In this document: positions 42,733 through 50,559 of the stretch, one piece after another
How the letters are laid out: each line of letters starts with the position of its first letter
Numbering within the stretch: position 1 is the stretch's first letter
Origin: Polyangiaceae bacterium
GTDB lineage: Bacteria > Myxococcota_A > Polyangia > Polyangiales > Polyangiaceae
Reading direction: 5' to 3'
NCBI GenBank assembly: GCA_023150915.1
Contig: JAKLKA010000028.1
Location: 1 to 63,372, forward strand
Length of the DNA: 63,372 bases
The notes under the pieces: generated by a model
What the model saw: only the letters and a program-made list of their open reading frames with translations
What the model was told of the DNA's origin: nothing
Databases searched by the model: none
Made by a program: the position numbers and the translations under genes

Positions 42733-43224
42733 CTAGCCTCGGCGCCTGGGCTTTTTGTGGGTGGCGCCGGCGGCGACATCGGCCAGCGTGGTGTCACCGG
42801 CCCAGCTCTGCAGCGCGTCGCTGAGCGCCGACCACGCAGGGTGAAGCGGGCACGGGTTCTTCGCGTCGCACTTGCCCCAGCCGAACGCGCAGCGACCGCC
42901 AACCGGCGCTTCGCCCATGGCCCCCAGGATGTCGGCGAAGCGGATCTTGCTCGCAGGCCGGGCGAGCACGAACCCGCCGCCGTGCCCCTTCTGCGAGCTG
43001 AGCAGCCCCGCCGCGACCAGCCGCCGGAGCACCTTGGACAAGTAGTGAACGGGCACGCTCGCCTCGGCAGCCAGGTCGATCGCAGTTCGCGCAATTTGAT
43101 CGCCGCGGGCCAGGCAAGTCATCACCCTGAGCGCATACTCTGCGCTCTGTGACACGGGGGCGATGCCGTCACGGCGGGCAATGGGCAGCTTGCGCGGTCT
43201 CGTGGTGGGGTTCTTCGTTCGCAT
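42733..43224 (-). CDS. Rrf2 family regulator with Fe-S cysteines
   Basis: 163 aa. Winged helix at about 25-85 (SAEYALRVMTCLARGDQIAR ... VPVHYLSKVLRRLVAAGLLSS, HGGGFVLA). The cluster-binding segment CAFGWGKCDAKNPC has three Cys spaced C-x6-C-x5-C, near the NsrR/IscR arrangement. NsrR senses NO through its cluster, and NOR genes are common targets. Lies divergent to the HCO operon with a short shared promoter region (57-93 bp depending on the chosen start). Confidence 0.9.
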   Translation of the reverse strand: MRTKNPTTRPRKLPIARRDGIAPVSQSAEYALRVMTCLARGDQIARTAIDLAAEASVPVHYLSKVLRRLVAAGLLSSQKGHGGGFVLARPASKIRFADILGAMGEAPVGGRCAFGWGKCDAKNPCPLHPAWSALSDALQSWAGDTTLADVAAGATHKKPRRRG

Positions 43225-43281
43225 GATCGATGTCACTCCAGAATTCGTGGCCGTTGCCAGCGGCCCCATCAATAGACCACG

Positions 43282-44823
43282 ATGTCCATAAACAGCCAAC
43301 CCGGCAAGGCCCCACCCATGACGGAACGTAACCCCGGCGAGTCCCCCGAGGCGCAGAACGCGCGGCGCTGGGTGCTTTTGGCGGTGGGCTCGCTCTTGAC
43401 CTCGGGGGTGCTCGCGCTGTTCCTGGTGGTGGCCCGAACGCCGTTCTTCTCGCGCTTCGTCACCGATCCGGCGTTCTTCCGCCGCTGCCTGGTGGTGCAC
43501 GTCGACCTGTCGCTCTTGGTCTGGATCTACGCCTTCGCGGCCGCGCTCTCGTTCCTCTTGCCGAAGCGCGGGGCCAGCTCGCTGGCCAGCCGCCTGGGCG
43601 TGTTCGTGGCGGCGGCGGGCGTCGTCTTGCTGCTGGCCGCCGCCGGCGCCCCCGGAGCGCAGCCGATCCTCGCCAACTACGTCCCAATGATCGATCACTG
43701 GTCGTTCTCGCTGGGCTTGGTGGTGTTCGGCGCCGGCGTGCTGATGAGCGTGCTCGATCGCCGCCTGCTCCCCAGCGAGCCGGCGCCCGGCAGCGTGCTG
43801 TCGGTGCCCGCGGCCGCGGTGCCCGGCATCCGCACCACCGGCATCGCGCTGTGCATCGCCGCACTCACCTTCGCGACCACCTGGCTGACCGCGCCGCGCG
43901 GTCTCGATCCGGCCACGCTCTACGAGCTGGGCAACTGGGGCGGTGGCCACGTGCTGCAACTGGCCAGCACGGCCGCCATGCTGTGCGTCTGGCTGATCTT
44001 GCTGGCGGGTGTGCTGGGGCGCTCGCCGCTCTCGCGCAACGCCGCCGCGGTGCTGTTCGGCGTGCTGCTCTTGCCCTGGGCGGTCGCGCCGCTCTTGGCC
44101 GCCAGCGGCATGCAGAGCGTGGCGGCGCGCGAGGGCTTCACCCTGCTCATGCGCTGGGGGATCTTCCCGGCGGCGTCGCTCGTGCTCATCGCGTGCGTGC
44201 GCGCGGTGGTGCGCGGCTTCCGCCAGGGCACGCTCACCCGGGCCGAGCTGCGTGATCCTCGACTGATCGGCTTCTTCGCCAGCGCCGGGCTCACCGTGCT
44301 GGGCTGGGTCCTGGGCGCGCTGATCCGCGGGTCCACCACGGTTGTCCCGGCGCACTATCACGCCTCGATCGGCGGGGTGACGGTGGCCTTCATGGCGCTG
44401 GGGTACCCGCTGCTCGAGGTGGTCGGCGTGCCGGTGCGGGCGTCACGCCTCGCCCGCCGCGGCGCACATTGGCAGCCGGCGCTCTTCGGCGTGGGGCAGG
44501 GCGTGTTCGCCATCGGCTTCGCGCTGGCCGGCGCCCACGGCATGGGCCGCAAGCTGTACGGCGCCGAGCAGAACGTGAGGAGCCTGGGCCAGAAGCTGGG
44601 GCTCGGCGTGATGGGCCTGGGCGGCATGCTGGCCATCGTGGCGGGCGTGCTGTTCCTCGCGATCGTGGTCAGCGCCTGGTTGCGGCGCGAGCGCGCGCGG
44701 GTCTCGGCCTGGGAGCTGGTGGGCCCGGGCAGCTTCCTCGTTCCGGATCACGCCGAAAGTCAGGCCCGCGTCCAAGCGGGGGAACGTTTCAACATCAAGG
44801 AAAGGACTGGGTCCCATGGCTGA
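43282..44823 (+). CDS. Heme-copper-oxidase subunit-I-like protein lacking helix-VII His pair
   Basis: 513 aa (ATG at 43318 is a possible later start). Twelve membrane helices, as in HCO subunit I. Heme ligands are visible: H73 in helix II (VVHVDLSLLVW) and H358/H360 in helix X (AHYHASIGG), and a helix-VI His (GGHVLQ, H223). The helix-VII His-His pair that completes the metal-B site is missing (LPWAVAPLLAASG there). It can probably hold both hemes but not a standard Cu-B/Fe-B. First gene of the operon; its stop overlaps the next start. Role: a second, structural or electron-carrying HCO-like subunit. Confidence 0.75.
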   Translation: MSINSQPGKAPPMTERNPGESPEAQNARRWVLLAVGSLLTSGVLALFLVVARTPFFSRFVTDPAFFRRCLVVHVDLSLLVWIYAFAAALSFLLPKRGASSLASRLGVFVAAAGVVLLLAAAGAPGAQPILANYVPMIDHWSFSLGLVVFGAGVLMSVLDRRLLPSEPAPGSVLSVPAAAVPGIRTTGIALCIAALTFATTWLTAPRGLDPATLYELGNWGGGHVLQLASTAAMLCVWLILLAGVLGRSPLSRNAAAVLFGVLLLPWAVAPLLAASGMQSVAAREGFTLLMRWGIFPAASLVLIACVRAVVRGFRQGTLTRAELRDPRLIGFFASAGLTVLGWVLGALIRGSTTVVPAHYHASIGGVTVAFMALGYPLLEVVGVPVRASRLARRGAHWQPALFGVGQGVFAIGFALAGAHGMGRKLYGAEQNVRSLGQKLGLGVMGLGGMLAIVAGVLFLAIVVSAWLRRERARVSAWELVGPGSFLVPDHAESQARVQAGERFNIKERTGSHG

Positions 44824-44965
44824 AGATAGGCCGATACACCCCATTCAGAAGTTGCTCGACAACCCCTGGCTCTTGCTCGCGCTCGGCGTCCTCTTGCCGG
44901 CCATCTCCTACACCATCTGGGGTTTGGTCGAGCTCGGAAACCTGAAGCCGGCAACGCTGCCCTGA
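44816..44965 (+). CDS. 49-aa single-helix membrane peptide of the HCO/NOR operon
   Basis: MAEDRPIHPIQKLLDNPWLL begins the product; one membrane helix (about 18-40) follows and the tail is LGNLKPATLP. The ATG lies inside the end of the upstream gene (overlap ATGGCTGA), and the stop is 10 bp before the CuA gene, whose GAGGAG ribosome site follows at once. It is too small for most gene finders. Probably a small accessory subunit, as found in many cytochrome oxidases. Confidence 0.75.
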   Translation: MAEDRPIHPIQKLLDNPWLLLALGVLLPAISYTIWGLVELGNLKPATLP

Positions 44966-44975
44966 GGAGACGACC

Positions 44976-45503
44976 ATGGGAATCTCAGCACCGCCTGCAG
45001 ACTGGTTCAAAGCCCCATCGGGCACCGAGCGCGCGTGGATCGGCCTCGCGCTGCTCTGGTGCATCGTGCTCACCCTGGCGATGCCCTACTGGCATTTCAA
45101 GGGCAAGCAGAACAGCACGGGCGAGGCCTACGCCGTGGAGCCCGCCAAGTTCGCTGCCCGCGTCCAGAGCTTCGTGGCCTCGAACAAGGTCGACGAGAAG
45201 AACGGCATCCCGGTGGTCGAGGCGGCGCCCGGTGGCGACGCCTACCTGCAAGCGCAGATGTGGACGTTCTATCCGATCCTCAAGTTCCGCAAGGGTCAGA
45301 CCTACCGGCTGCACATCTCGTCCACCGACATCCAGCACGGTTTCTCTTTGCTCCCCATCAACATGAACTTCCAGGTGCTGCCGGGCTACGACCACGTGCT
45401 CACCATCACCCCCACGATGACGGGCGATTTCCCGATCATCTGCAACGAGTTTTGCGGCATCGGGCACCACCAGATGACCGGCAAGATCATCGTGACGGAG
45501 TAG
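44976..45503 (+). CDS. CuA-containing oxidase subunit II
   Basis: 175 aa, one N-terminal membrane helix (ERAWIGLALLWCIVLTLAMP), then a cupredoxin domain. The binuclear copper site is complete: His in STDIQHGFSL and the loop CNEFCGIGHHQM (C-x3-C-x3-H-x2-M, with the bridging Glu backbone position). Shorter than A-type CoxB (about 280 aa) because it has one rather than two helices, as in B-type and CuA-NOR complexes. Takes electrons from cytochrome c and feeds subunit I. Confidence 0.93.
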   Translation: MGISAPPADWFKAPSGTERAWIGLALLWCIVLTLAMPYWHFKGKQNSTGEAYAVEPAKFAARVQSFVASNKVDEKNGIPVVEAAPGGDAYLQAQMWTFYPILKFRKGQTYRLHISSTDIQHGFSLLPINMNFQVLPGYDHVLTITPTMTGDFPIICNEFCGIGHHQMTGKIIVTE

Positions 45504-45507
45504 ACAG

Positions 45508-47112
45508 ATGACGACGATGGATCCCACTGTCGAAGGCGCAGTCGCCGAAACCCCGGCCGATGCGGCCGAGCCCAAGGGCAACCACCTGCCCGGCTTGTCG
45601 CGGATCTGCGGCACCACCGGCTTCACGGTCGACCTCACGGCCCAGAAGTTCATCCAGCTGAACGCCGTCGCGGCGGTCGTGTGCCTGCTGATCGGCGGCA
45701 TTGCGGCGCTGCTGGTCGCGCTCACCCGCTGGCCGGCGGTGCACCTGCTGCCCGCCGAGTGGTACTACCGCATGGTCACGCTGCACGGGCTCTCGATGCT
45801 GATCCTGTGGATCATCTTCTTCGAGATCGCGGTCCTGTACTTCGCCGGAACGGTGCTCTTGAAGAGCCGCCTGGCGTCGGCCACCGCAGCCTGGATCAGC
45901 TTCATCATGATGGTGGTCGGCGGCGGCATGGTCGCGGCCATGGTGCTCACCGGCAAGGCCGACGTGATGTTCACGTCGTACGCCCCGCTCAAGGCGCACC
46001 AGCTCTACTACCTGGGCGTGATCCTGTTCGCGGTCGGCACGCTGATCGGGGTGATCAACTTCTTTGCCACGATCTACATCGCCAAGCGCGACAAGACCTA
46101 CAAGGGCTCGGTGCCGCTGGTGGTGTTCGGCGCCATCACGGCCGGCATCATCGCGGTGGCGACCTTGCTGCACGGCGCGGCGATCTACATCCCGACCTGG
46201 CTCTGGGCGCTGGGCGTGATCCCCAACATGGATCCGGCGGTCTACCGCCTGGTGTTCTGGGGCCTTGGCCACCCGTCGCAACAGATCAACGTCGCGGCCA
46301 TGGTCAGTGTCTGGTACCTGCTCAGCGCCATCACCGTGGGCGGCAAGGTGCTGAACCAGGGCGTCTCGCGCGTGGCGTTCCTGTTCTACATCTTGTTCAT
46401 CAACCTGGCTTCGGCCCATCACCTCTTGGTCGACCCGGGGGTGAGCGCCGGCTGGAAGATCTGGAACACCTCGTACGCCATGTACCTGGCGGTGCTCGCC
46501 TCGATGATCCACGGCTACACCGTGCCGGCCTCGGTCGAGGTGGCTCTGCGCAAGCAGGGGCACGACAAGGGGCTGTTCGGCTGGCTGGGCGCGGCCCCCT
46601 GGGGCAACCCCGGGTTCTCGGGCTTCTTCCTCAGCCTGCTGATCTTCGGCTTCATCGGCGGCATCACCGGCGTGACGCTGGGCACCGAGCAGATCAACAT
46701 CATCGCCCACAACACGCTGCGCATCCCCGGCCACTTCCACTCCACGGTGGTGGGCGGCACCACGCTGGCGTTCATGGCGGTCACCTATTACGTGGTGCCG
46801 CTGATCTTCCGCCGCGAGTTCCCCCTGCGCGCCATCTGCAAGCTGCAGCCCTACGTCTTTGCGCTGGGCATCGCCATGGTCTCGTTCGGCATGTCGTTCG
46901 CCGGCTCGTACGGCGTGTCGCGACGCCACTGGGACATCGAGTTCACGGGCGCCACGCACGCGGCGGGCTATGACGCCAGCGTGCACGTCTGGCTGGCGCT
47001 GGTGGGCATCGGCGGCATCGTCGCGTTCACCGGCCTCTTGATGTACGTGCTGCCGGTGGTAGGCGCCGTGTTCTTCGGCAAGAAGATCGACGGCAAGATG
47101 ACCCCGTGGTGA
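45508..47112 (+). CDS. HCO-superfamily catalytic subunit, NO-reductase-like (Tyr site is Gln)
   Basis: 534 aa, 12 or more helices. All metal ligands are present: H93 (helix II, TLHGLSM), H255 (helix VI), H304/H305 (helix VII, SAHHLLVDPG), H409 and H411 (helix X, PGHFHS). In oxygen-reducing oxidases helix VI reads HPEVY, with the Tyr cross-linked to the His. Here it is HPSQQ, and the Tyr position is Q259. Loss of this Tyr is the hallmark of NO reductases in this superfamily, and with a CuA subunit II the eNOR/CuA-NOR type fits best. Product expected: N2O from NO. A divergent oxidase cannot be excluded from sequence alone. Confidence 0.85.
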   Translation: MTTMDPTVEGAVAETPADAAEPKGNHLPGLSRICGTTGFTVDLTAQKFIQLNAVAAVVCLLIGGIAALLVALTRWPAVHLLPAEWYYRMVTLHGLSMLILWIIFFEIAVLYFAGTVLLKSRLASATAAWISFIMMVVGGGMVAAMVLTGKADVMFTSYAPLKAHQLYYLGVILFAVGTLIGVINFFATIYIAKRDKTYKGSVPLVVFGAITAGIIAVATLLHGAAIYIPTWLWALGVIPNMDPAVYRLVFWGLGHPSQQINVAAMVSVWYLLSAITVGGKVLNQGVSRVAFLFYILFINLASAHHLLVDPGVSAGWKIWNTSYAMYLAVLASMIHGYTVPASVEVALRKQGHDKGLFGWLGAAPWGNPGFSGFFLSLLIFGFIGGITGVTLGTEQINIIAHNTLRIPGHFHSTVVGGTTLAFMAVTYYVVPLIFRREFPLRAICKLQPYVFALGIAMVSFGMSFAGSYGVSRRHWDIEFTGATHAAGYDASVHVWLALVGIGGIVAFTGLLMYVLPVVGAVFFGKKIDGKMTPW

Positions 47113-47126
47113 GGAGGCAAGAGAAA

Positions 47127-47300
47127 ATGGCCAAACAAGAAAAAGCCGCCGACGTCATCGAGAAAGAGTCGGAGCACCACGGTGACGAGGCGCACAAGGC
47201 GCCGGGCACGTTCGTGCTCACGCTCATCCTGCTCGTCTCGTTCGCGGTGTATTACTTCGCGAACTGGAAAGCGCTGGCAGACGTCTGGCACGTCCGCTGA
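47127..47300 (+). CDS. 57-aa single-helix membrane peptide of the HCO/NOR operon
   Basis: 57 aa from MAKQEKAADV; GAGGAGG ten bases before favours this start. Charged N-terminus, then one helix (FVLTLILLVSFAVYYFANW) and a short tail ending WHVR. Sits between the catalytic subunit and the Sco gene; resembles small subunits IIa/IV of oxidases in size and layout. Confidence 0.75.
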   Translation: MAKQEKAADVIEKESEHHGDEAHKAPGTFVLTLILLVSFAVYYFANWKALADVWHVR

Positions 47301-47314
47301 GTGGGAGCTATGAA

Positions 47315-48370
47315 GTGACCGTCATGGCCGACCCCATCGATGCACCCCCGCCCGCTTCGGACGACTCCGAGGCCACGGGCGCGGGCGACAGCGGGGGGTC
47401 GGCGGCCGCGCCAAGCGGCCTGCATCGCGACGACGCCAGCGGCCTGCCCCGGCCGCTGGCGGCCATGCACGTGTTCTTCTCGTCGTGGCGTTTCCCCGTG
47501 CTGATGCTGGCGGTGTTGCTCTCGTTCGACATCTTTCAGCTCGCCATGCTGGTGATCCCCAAGGCCGACACCGGCATCGGCGCCTTCGCGGAAGAGTTCC
47601 GAGTCTGGTGCTACGGCCTGAACCAAGAGACGGGCGCCTTCGAGACCAGCTACATCGCCATCTTCTTGGCGCAGCCCGCGGTGATGTGCGGCGTGTTGGC
47701 CGTGGTGTGGGGCAAGCAAGTGCGCGAGGTGCTGCGCACCCGCCCGCGCGCCCTGCTCCCCTACCTGGGCGCCGCGCTGGTGCTGGTCAGCGCCGTGCTG
47801 GTCAGCCTGGTGGGGCTGGGCGGCAGCGCGTCTGCGGCTCCGCAGCCGTTCCCCGCCGCCACGCTCCGCACCGCCAAGCCTGCGCCGGTGGTGGCGCTCA
47901 CCGATCAAGACGGCGCCAAGGCCGATCTGGCGTCGCTCCGCGGCAATGTGGTGGTGGTCACCGGCATCTACGCCACCTGTTTCCACACCTGCCCGCTGAT
48001 CATGGGGCAGCTGCGTCGCAGCCTGGACGCCCTGAGCAAAGCCGAACGCGAAAGCGTGCGGGTGCTGGCGGTCACGCTGAACCCCGAGCACGACAAGCAG
48101 CCGGTGATGCTCAAGACGGCAGCGCGCTATCAGGTGAAGTCGCCGGAATATCGCCTGCTCTGGGGCGAGCCCGAAGAGGTGAACGCCACCCTCGACCGGC
48201 TCGAGATCGCGCGCAGCAAGAACCCGATGAACGGCGAGATCGACCACGCCAACCTGTTCATCGTGGTCGACCGCAAGGGGCAGGTCGCCTATCGCCTGAC
48301 CCTGGGTGAGCGCCAAGAGCGCTGGCTCACCGACGCCATCAAGCTCTTGGTGAAGGAGCCCGGCGCCTGA
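47315..48370 (+). CDS. Sco/SenC copper chaperone fused to a membrane domain
   Basis: 351 aa; GTG at 47315, or ATG at 47324. Residues about 45-175 hold about three membrane helices (FPVLMLAVLLSFDIFQLAML ...). The Sco thioredoxin fold follows (about 190-345), with the copper site GIYATCFHTCPLIM (C-x3-C) and the distant His in DHANLFIVV. Sco proteins deliver copper to the CuA site. Ordinary Sco has a single anchor helix, so the long membrane region is an addition. The neighbouring genes identify the target as the CuA subunit two genes upstream. Confidence 0.88.
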   Translation: MTVMADPIDAPPPASDDSEATGAGDSGGSAAAPSGLHRDDASGLPRPLAAMHVFFSSWRFPVLMLAVLLSFDIFQLAMLVIPKADTGIGAFAEEFRVWCYGLNQETGAFETSYIAIFLAQPAVMCGVLAVVWGKQVREVLRTRPRALLPYLGAALVLVSAVLVSLVGLGGSASAAPQPFPAATLRTAKPAPVVALTDQDGAKADLASLRGNVVVVTGIYATCFHTCPLIMGQLRRSLDALSKAERESVRVLAVTLNPEHDKQPVMLKTAARYQVKSPEYRLLWGEPEEVNATLDRLEIARSKNPMNGEIDHANLFIVVDRKGQVAYRLTLGERQERWLTDAIKLLVKEPGA

Positions 48371-48371
48371 G

Positions 48372-50552
48372 ATGACCGCGCCCGCCCCGACCGAAGCGGC
48401 GGGGGGCGACGCGACGGAAGCGCCGTCGCCTGCCCCGACCGAAGCTGACGTTACGGCACCTTCGCCGTCGACCCCGCGTTCACTCACCGTGATCCGCGAC
48501 GATGGCGAGCGCGTGGAACCCAGGGTCCGCGGCGAGCGCCTGCTGCGCCTGGGCAACCGCGGCTTCCAGGCGCTCGATGCCCTGCTCGCCAAGGGTCTGC
48601 CGGTCGAGCTCAACCCGCTGGCGCAGACCGGGGCCATCGCGAACACCTCGCTGATCACCGCGATCGTGTCGGGGATCGTGCTCTTGGTCTGGTACCGCAC
48701 CAGCGTGCACGAGGCCCACGACTCGGTGGTGGCCATGAGCCAGGCCCGCTTCGGCGCCGGCTTCGTGCGCAGCCTGCATCGCTACAGCTCGGACGCCACG
48801 CTGTTGTTCGTGCTGATCCACGCCGTGAAGCTGTTCTTCGAGCGGCGCTTCGGCGGGGCGCGCTGGCTCGCGTGGGTCACCGGTCTCGCGCTGCTCGGCC
48901 TGCTCTGGCTCGACGGCTGGCTGGGCTACTGGCTGGTCTGGGATCAGCGGGGCCAGCTGGTCGCGCTGGGCTCGGGGCACGTGCTCGACACGCTGCCGAT
49001 CTTCGCCGACCCGCTGTCGCGTTCGTTCTTGGTCGACGACCGCCTCAATTCGCTGCTGTTCTTCGTGGTCTTCTTCCTGCACATGCTGTTGCCACTGGCG
49101 ATGGGCGTGGCCCTGTGGCTGCACATCACGCGCCTGTCGCGCTCGTGGTTTCTGACCAAGCGGGTCATGACCGCCTGGGTCTTGGTCTCGCTGTCGGTGG
49201 TCAGCCTGGCCTTCCCTGCCGACGTGGTGGCCGCGGCCAAGATGGCCGTACGCCCCGAGACCTTCAGCATCGACTGGTGGTACCTGGCACCGATCGGGCT
49301 CACCGATCGGCTGGGCGGCGGCGTGCTCTGGGCCATCGTGCTGGGCTCGGGCGCCGTGCTCTTCTCCGTGCCCTGGCTGTTGGCCACCGGTCGCGCGCGC
49401 GTGGCCACGGTGATCGAGGCGCGCTGCAACGCCTGTCAGAAGTGCTACCACGACTGCCCCTACGACGCGATTCAGATGGTGCCGCGCAAGGACGACAAGC
49501 CCTTCGTCAGCATGGCCAGCGTCGACCCCAGCAAGTGCATCGGCTGCGGCATCTGCGCTGGCTCGTGCGACTCGGCGGGGATCGGGCTGCCGTGGTTCGA
49601 CAGTGTGCGCCAGCGGCATCGCATCGACGAGCTGGTGGACCAGACGCTCGGCGCCGAAGCCGACGTGATGCTGGCGCTGGTGTGCAATGAATCGGCTGCG
49701 GCCGCCCTGACCGTGGACGATCACACCAGCCGCTCGCCCGAGCTGCCGGGCTACAAGGTGGTGCGCGTGCCGTGCGCAGGCTGGATCCACCCGCTGACCG
49801 TCGAGCGCGCGCTCCGGCGCGGCGCGCGCGGGGTGCTGATCGTGGCTTCGGGTCCGGGCAGCTGCATGTATCGCGAGGGCAACCGCTGGACGACCGAACG
49901 CATGGCCGGGCAGCGCGAGCCGGCCTTCCGCGGTGAGAAGGTCGACCGCGAGCGCGTCCGCGTGCTCGAGCTGTACCGCACGCAGCGCGAGCGCCTGCTG
50001 AGCGAGGCGCGAGAGTTCGCCGCGAGCCGTCCGGGGCCCGGCGGCCCGCGGCCGGGCGCGGTCCGCCGGTGGGTCGTGGGCCTTGGCTTGGCTGCGACCT
50101 TCGGCCTGGTGACCTGGGCCGGCACCGCCGCCGCCTACCGCACGCCCGGCGATCCGTCGCCCCGGCTGGTGGTCTCGTTCAAGCACCCGGGCAAGGCCGG
50201 AGAGAACTGCCGCGAGCCGTCCCAGGCCGAGCTGGACAAGCTACCCAAGCACATGCGCCAGAAGCAGATCTGCGAACGGCGCCGCGCCAGCGTGCGGCTG
50301 AAGGTCGAGGTCGATGGTCGCGAGCTCAGCACCGGCACCTACGAGCCCCGCGGGATCTGGGGCGACGGCAACAGCATTGCCATCGAGCGGTTTGCCCTGC
50401 CCCCCGGCGCCCACCAGGTGAAGATCGAGCTGGGCGACACGATGAATCCGGCGGAATACAACCACTCGACCAGTCGCCAGGTCACACTGAAAGAACGACA
50501 CAACACCGTCGTTCTGTTCGACAAGATGACCGGCTTCGTGTGGTACGAGTGA
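48372..50552 (+). CDS. Cytochrome b / 2[4Fe-4S] ferredoxin / MvhD fusion protein
   Basis: 726 aa. Residues about 85-340: cytochrome b N-terminal type helices with two bis-His heme pairs (H136/H150 and H237/H251, each thirteen residues between). Residues 350-405: two [4Fe-4S] clusters, CNACQKCYHDC and CIGCGICAGSC. About 433-545: MvhD-type domain (VRVPCAGWIHPL, GPGSCMYREGN). About 565-590: another helix, then a secreted beta-rich C-terminal domain (FKHPGKAGENC ... FVWYE). It links a quinol-reactive membrane part to soluble Fe-S donors. Starts one base after the Sco stop. Confidence 0.85.
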   Translation: MTAPAPTEAAGGDATEAPSPAPTEADVTAPSPSTPRSLTVIRDDGERVEPRVRGERLLRLGNRGFQALDALLAKGLPVELNPLAQTGAIANTSLITAIVSGIVLLVWYRTSVHEAHDSVVAMSQARFGAGFVRSLHRYSSDATLLFVLIHAVKLFFERRFGGARWLAWVTGLALLGLLWLDGWLGYWLVWDQRGQLVALGSGHVLDTLPIFADPLSRSFLVDDRLNSLLFFVVFFLHMLLPLAMGVALWLHITRLSRSWFLTKRVMTAWVLVSLSVVSLAFPADVVAAAKMAVRPETFSIDWWYLAPIGLTDRLGGGVLWAIVLGSGAVLFSVPWLLATGRARVATVIEARCNACQKCYHDCPYDAIQMVPRKDDKPFVSMASVDPSKCIGCGICAGSCDSAGIGLPWFDSVRQRHRIDELVDQTLGAEADVMLALVCNESAAAALTVDDHTSRSPELPGYKVVRVPCAGWIHPLTVERALRRGARGVLIVASGPGSCMYREGNRWTTERMAGQREPAFRGEKVDRERVRVLELYRTQRERLLSEAREFAASRPGPGGPRPGAVRRWVVGLGLAATFGLVTWAGTAAAYRTPGDPSPRLVVSFKHPGKAGENCREPSQAELDKLPKHMRQKQICERRRASVRLKVEVDGRELSTGTYEPRGIWGDGNSIAIERFALPPGAHQVKIELGDTMNPAEYNHSTSRQVTLKERHNTVVLFDKMTGFVWYE

Positions 50553-50559
50553 CGCCCCC

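Noticed and set aside
45508-47112. Plain cytochrome c oxidase subunit I
   Set aside because: The cross-link Tyr is Gln (HPSQQ), so an oxygen reductase of the usual type is unlikely.
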